A stretch of DNA of 64,000 nucleotides from JAOUJD01 sp963841815 (GTDB lineage: Bacteria > Pseudomonadota > Gammaproteobacteria > Burkholderiales > Burkholderiaceae_F). Shown here in pieces: positions 54,591 to 64,000 of the stretch (position 1 is its first letter; every line of letters begins with the position of its first letter). A program made the translations under genes and the position numbers. Location of the stretch: contig CAWJEE010000010.1 of NCBI GenBank assembly GCA_963841815.1, positions 62,001 to 126,000 on the forward strand, in the 5' to 3' direction. The notes under the pieces are model-generated. The model had not been told where the DNA came from. It saw only the letters and a list, made by a program, of their open reading frames with translations, and did no database searches.

Positions 54591-54612
54591 GTAATCCACC
54601 GGAGCGGATTAC
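54591..54612 (-). promoter_or_regulatory. Leader hairpin upstream of rplC with UNCG-type loop
   Basis: In the rplC leader RNA, GUAAUCCGC and GUGGAUUAC pair (nine pairs including one G-U) around the tetraloop UCCG, closed by C-G. UNCG loops of this type are very stable. It forms a few bases after the predicted transcription start. Confidence 0.65.
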
Positions 54613-54624
54613 GGAAAGCCTGAA

Positions 54625-54654
54625 ATTGTAGCTTAGTCGGCCACTTGCCGGCAA
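54625..54654 (-). promoter_or_regulatory. Candidate sigma70 promoter for the S10 group starting at rplC
   Basis: On the minus strand TTGCCG (54654-54649) and TACAAT (54630-54625) are 18 bases apart (four and five of six consensus matches). It lies between rpsJ and rplC, giving a leader of about 115 bases. Confidence 0.65.
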
Positions 54655-54678
54655 GCAGATCTCGCCGGCGTCACTTGC

Positions 54679-54990
54679 CTACTGCACCTTGATCTCGACG
54701 TCCACGCCCGCCGGCAGGTCGAGCTTCATCAGCGCGTCGACCGTCTTGTCGGTCGGGTCGATGATGTCCATCAGCCGCTGGTGAGTGCGCATCTCGAGCT
54801 GGTCGCGCGACGTCTTGTTGACGTGCGGCGAACGCAGGATGTCGAAGCGCTGGATGCGGGTCGGCAGCGGCACCGGACCCCGGACGACGGCGCCGGTGCG
54901 CTTGGCGGTGTCCACGATCTCGAGCGCCGACTGGTCGATCAGCTTGTAGTCAAACGCCTTGAGGCGGATGCGAATACGTTGGCTTTGCAT
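54679..54990 (-). CDS. rpsJ: 30S ribosomal protein S10
   Basis: Head protein and transcription-antitermination factor NusE. The 103 residues from MQSQRIRIRLKAFDYKLIDQ equal the E. coli length, with HVNKTSRDQLEMRTHQRLMD. It follows tuf by 77 bases. Because a promoter lies between it and rplC, it may belong mainly to the str-tuf transcript. Confidence 0.97.
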   Translation of the reverse strand: MQSQRIRIRLKAFDYKLIDQSALEIVDTAKRTGAVVRGPVPLPTRIQRFDILRSPHVNKTSRDQLEMRTHQRLMDIIDPTDKTVDALMKLDLPAGVDVEIKVQ

Positions 54991-55019
54991 TTCCAATCCT
55001 TTTCAAAGAGCGAGAGGCC

Positions 55020-55040
55020 GGCCGGTCATGCCGACCGGCC
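55020..55040. other. Hairpin between tuf and rpsJ
   Basis: GGCCGGTC, 5-base loop, GACCGGCC: a perfect 8-bp stem 27 bases past the tuf stop. Without a T-run it is more likely a processing or partial-termination site. Confidence 0.6.
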
Positions 55041-55067
55041 CCGGTTCAACGCGTTCTGCGGTCCGAC

Positions 55068-56258
<1,191 letters not shown>

Positions 56259-56297
56259 TTCTGTCCCTCAAAGAACGGTTGTTGATGTATTCCTGGT

Positions 56298-58403
<2,106 letters not shown>

Positions 58404-58469
58404 GGTGCCGCCTTTAAAACAACTTGTGTCGCCGGACTGCCGCAAGGCAGGCCGGCGTTGCCGAGTTCA

Positions 58470-58943
58470 TCAGAAGCGGAAGTGCGCGAACGCCTTGTTG
58501 GCCTCCGCCATGCGGTGCACTTCCTCGCGCCTTTTCATCGCGCCGCCGCGACCTTCCGCGGCTTCCATCAGTTCGCCCGCCAGGCGCAGCGGCATGGACT
58601 TCTCGCTGCGCTTCTTGGCCGCCTCGCGCAGCCATCGCATGGCCAGCGCCATGCGGCGCACGGGACGAACCTCGACGGGGACCTGGTAGTTCGCTCCGCC
58701 GACGCGACGGCTCTTGACCTCGACCATCGGCTTGACGTTCGAAAGCGCGGCCGAGAAGACCTCGAGGGCGTTCTTCCCGCCACCCTTGGTCTCGATCTGC
58801 GCCAGGGCGCCGTACACGATCCGCTCGGCGACGGCTTTCTTGCCGTCGAGCATGATCACGTTGATGAACTTGGTGACGTCCTGCGATCCGAACTTGGGAT
58901 CCGGGAGGATTTCGCGCTTCGGTACTTCACGACGACGTGGCAT
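58470..58943 (-). CDS. rpsG: 30S ribosomal protein S7
   Basis: Head-assembly initiator; in E. coli it represses the str operon through the S12-S7 spacer. The 157 residues start MPRRREVPKREILPDPKFGS and have GGANYQVPVEVRPVRRMALA. Confidence 0.97.
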   Translation of the reverse strand: MPRRREVPKREILPDPKFGSQDVTKFINVIMLDGKKAVAERIVYGALAQIETKGGGKNALEVFSAALSNVKPMVEVKSRRVGGANYQVPVEVRPVRRMALAMRWLREAAKKRSEKSMPLRLAGELMEAAEGRGGAMKRREEVHRMAEANKAFAHFRF

Positions 58944-59046
58944 TTCACACCTCTTGTGTCTTCAGTCGTTGGCGGGCGCGTCGCATCTGTTTCGATGATC
59001 CCGCGCCCGCGAGGAGCGGCCCCATGGTGACGGGCCGCGACTTACT

Positions 59047-59074
59047 CGGCCGGCGTGCGCGAGGCACGCGGCCG
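59047..59074 (-). promoter_or_regulatory. Hairpin in the rpsL-rpsG spacer, possible S7 control site
   Basis: CGGCC-g-GCGTGC, loop gcgag, GCACGC-GGCCG: eleven pairs with one bulged base, 10 bases past the rpsL stop. In E. coli the rpsL-rpsG spacer is where S7 binds to repress the operon. The match here is positional only. Confidence 0.5.
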
Positions 59075-59083
59075 GGAATCCGA

Positions 59084-59458
59084 TCAGGCCTTCGGGCGCT
59101 TCGCGCCGTACTTCGAGCGGCTCTGCTTGCGGTCCTTGACGCCCTGCGTGTCGAGCGAGCCGCGCACGATGTGGTAGCGCACGCCCGGCAGGTCCTTCAC
59201 GCGGCCGCCGCGGATCAGCACCACCGAGTGCTCCTGCAGGTTGTGGCCCTCGCCGCCGATGTAGGAGATCACCTCGAACCCGTTCGTGAGGCGCACTTTG
59301 GCGACCTTGCGGAGCGCGGAGTTGGGCTTCTTCGGCGTCGTGGTGTAGACGCGCGTGCAGACACCGCGCTTTTGCGGGCTGTTCTTCAGCGCCGGGCTCT
59401 TGCTCTTGACGGGTTCGATCTCGCGCGGCTTGCGCACGAGTTGATTGATGGTCGGCAT
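59084..59458 (-). CDS. rpsL: 30S ribosomal protein S12
   Basis: Decoding-centre protein, 124 residues as in E. coli. It starts MPTINQLVRKPREIEPVKSK. The streptomycin-relevant lysines are wild type in TTTPKKPNSALRK and GGRVKDLPGVRYH. First gene of the str operon, with a leader of about 230 bases. Confidence 0.98.
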   Translation of the reverse strand: MPTINQLVRKPREIEPVKSKSPALKNSPQKRGVCTRVYTTTPKKPNSALRKVAKVRLTNGFEVISYIGGEGHNLQEHSVVLIRGGRVKDLPGVRYHIVRGSLDTQGVKDRKQSRSKYGAKRPKA

Positions 59459-59693
59459 AGGTCCGCTTCTGTGGTCCGTTGTTGCAAACGCGAGTCACGC
59501 GACTCGCGGGTCCGAATCTGAATCTGCTGGCTGCTGGGGTACGTCGTGCTGCAGGTTTCCGGCGCGTCTGCCCCGACTATCGCCTGACACACGCGGGAAG
59601 CTGCGGACCTGGACTCGACCGTCGGCGCCGGCAATGCAGGCCGCCACGGCGGGCAAAGAACGCAGCGCCCGGGCGGGCGCCGAAAAGCTCGAC
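59459..59693 (-). promoter_or_regulatory. Long 5' leader of the str operon
   Basis: About 230 bases between the predicted start of transcription (near 59687) and the rpsL ATG. A perfect hairpin GCGAGTC-acgc-GACTCGC lies at 59490-59507, about 30 bases before the ATG. No protein gene or known RNA motif was recognised in the stretch. Confidence 0.55.
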
Positions 59694-59723
59694 ATTATCG
59701 CCAGCGAGGGCGCGGGGTGTCAA
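59694..59723 (-). promoter_or_regulatory. Sigma70 promoter of the str operon (rpsL-rpsG-fusA-tuf)
   Basis: On the minus strand a consensus -35 TTGACA (59723-59718) and GATAAT (59699-59694, five of six) are 18 bases apart, about 50 bases past the rpoC terminator. The strongest promoter match in the window. Confidence 0.8.
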
Positions 59724-59774
59724 GGCGGCCCGCTCGAGCAGGCCCTCTGGCTGGCGCGACCCGGCAAAGAAGAA

Positions 59775-59795
59775 GGGCCCGCCGTGGGCGGGCCC
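59775..59795 (-). terminator. Terminator after rpoC
   Basis: GGGCCCGCC, 3-base loop, GGCGGGCCC, a perfect 9-bp stem followed on the minus strand by TTCTTCTTT. It lies 21 bases past the rpoC stop. Confidence 0.85.
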
Positions 59796-59816
59796 CAATT
59801 GCCAGCCTGCGCAGGC

Positions 59817-64000
<4,184 letters not shown>

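Noticed and set aside
59490..59507. Hairpin before rpsL as a riboswitch
   Set aside because: It is a simple 7-bp stem with no known aptamer features; kept only as part of the leader.

Overview
The window is a GC-rich, gene-dense chromosomal segment of a betaproteobacterium, most likely of the order Burkholderiales. The inference rests on gene order: mlaFEDACB - ABC exporter - ibaG - murA - hisGDC; pilMNOPQ - aroKB - dgt - gltBD divergent from mrcA; short-form HisG; cyaY divergent from lptM-lysA; and rpoC - rpsL-rpsG-fusA-tuf-rpsJ followed by the S10, spc and alpha ribosomal clusters. No rRNA, tRNA, CRISPR array, prophage or plasmid gene was seen.

Layout. 1-9834 (minus strand): outer-membrane lipid asymmetry genes (mla), an ABC-2 exporter, ibaG, murA and the first histidine genes, most joined by ATGA stop/start overlaps. 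9982-17212: a hotdog thioesterase and glutamate synthase, with an unrecognised membrane-protein gene between gltB and gltD. 17295-18078: a REP-associated tyrosine transposase (RAYT) element bounded by palindromes. 18088-20847: dgt (broken by a frameshift), aroB, aroK. 20924-26092: the pilMNOPQ type IV pilus alignment/secretin operon. 26485-37250: mixed genes, largely plus strand (mrcA, lptM, lysA, guaC, engB, hemB, corA) with minus-strand cyaY, msrPQ and a cytochrome c4. 37282-39914: hslR, cutA and a second ABC-2 exporter. 39980-64000: ribosomal and transcription/translation genes from rplQ back to rpoC, which runs off the window.

How the genes work together. The right 24 kb makes the core translation and transcription machinery. 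It is punctuated by promoters or hairpins at the rpsL, rplC and rplN leaders and by a terminator between rpoA and rplQ. The left part combines envelope maintenance (Mla phospholipid transport, MurA, PBP1a, LptM, Pil) with central nitrogen, aromatic, lysine and histidine biosynthesis.

Most unusual points: (i) a possible minus-strand small RNA between engB and hemB, with a canonical terminator, no protein gene, and an anti-Shine-Dalgarno loop; (ii) a repeat placed exactly at the ATGA junction between ATPase and permease in both ABC exporter operons, keeping the stop/start overlap through short ORFs; (iii) a dgt frameshift close to a RAYT insertion; (iv) a duplicated rpoA 3' end plus terminator before rplQ; (v) a two-part codon pattern in tuf. 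All functions are read from sequence motifs and gene order; no database search was run.
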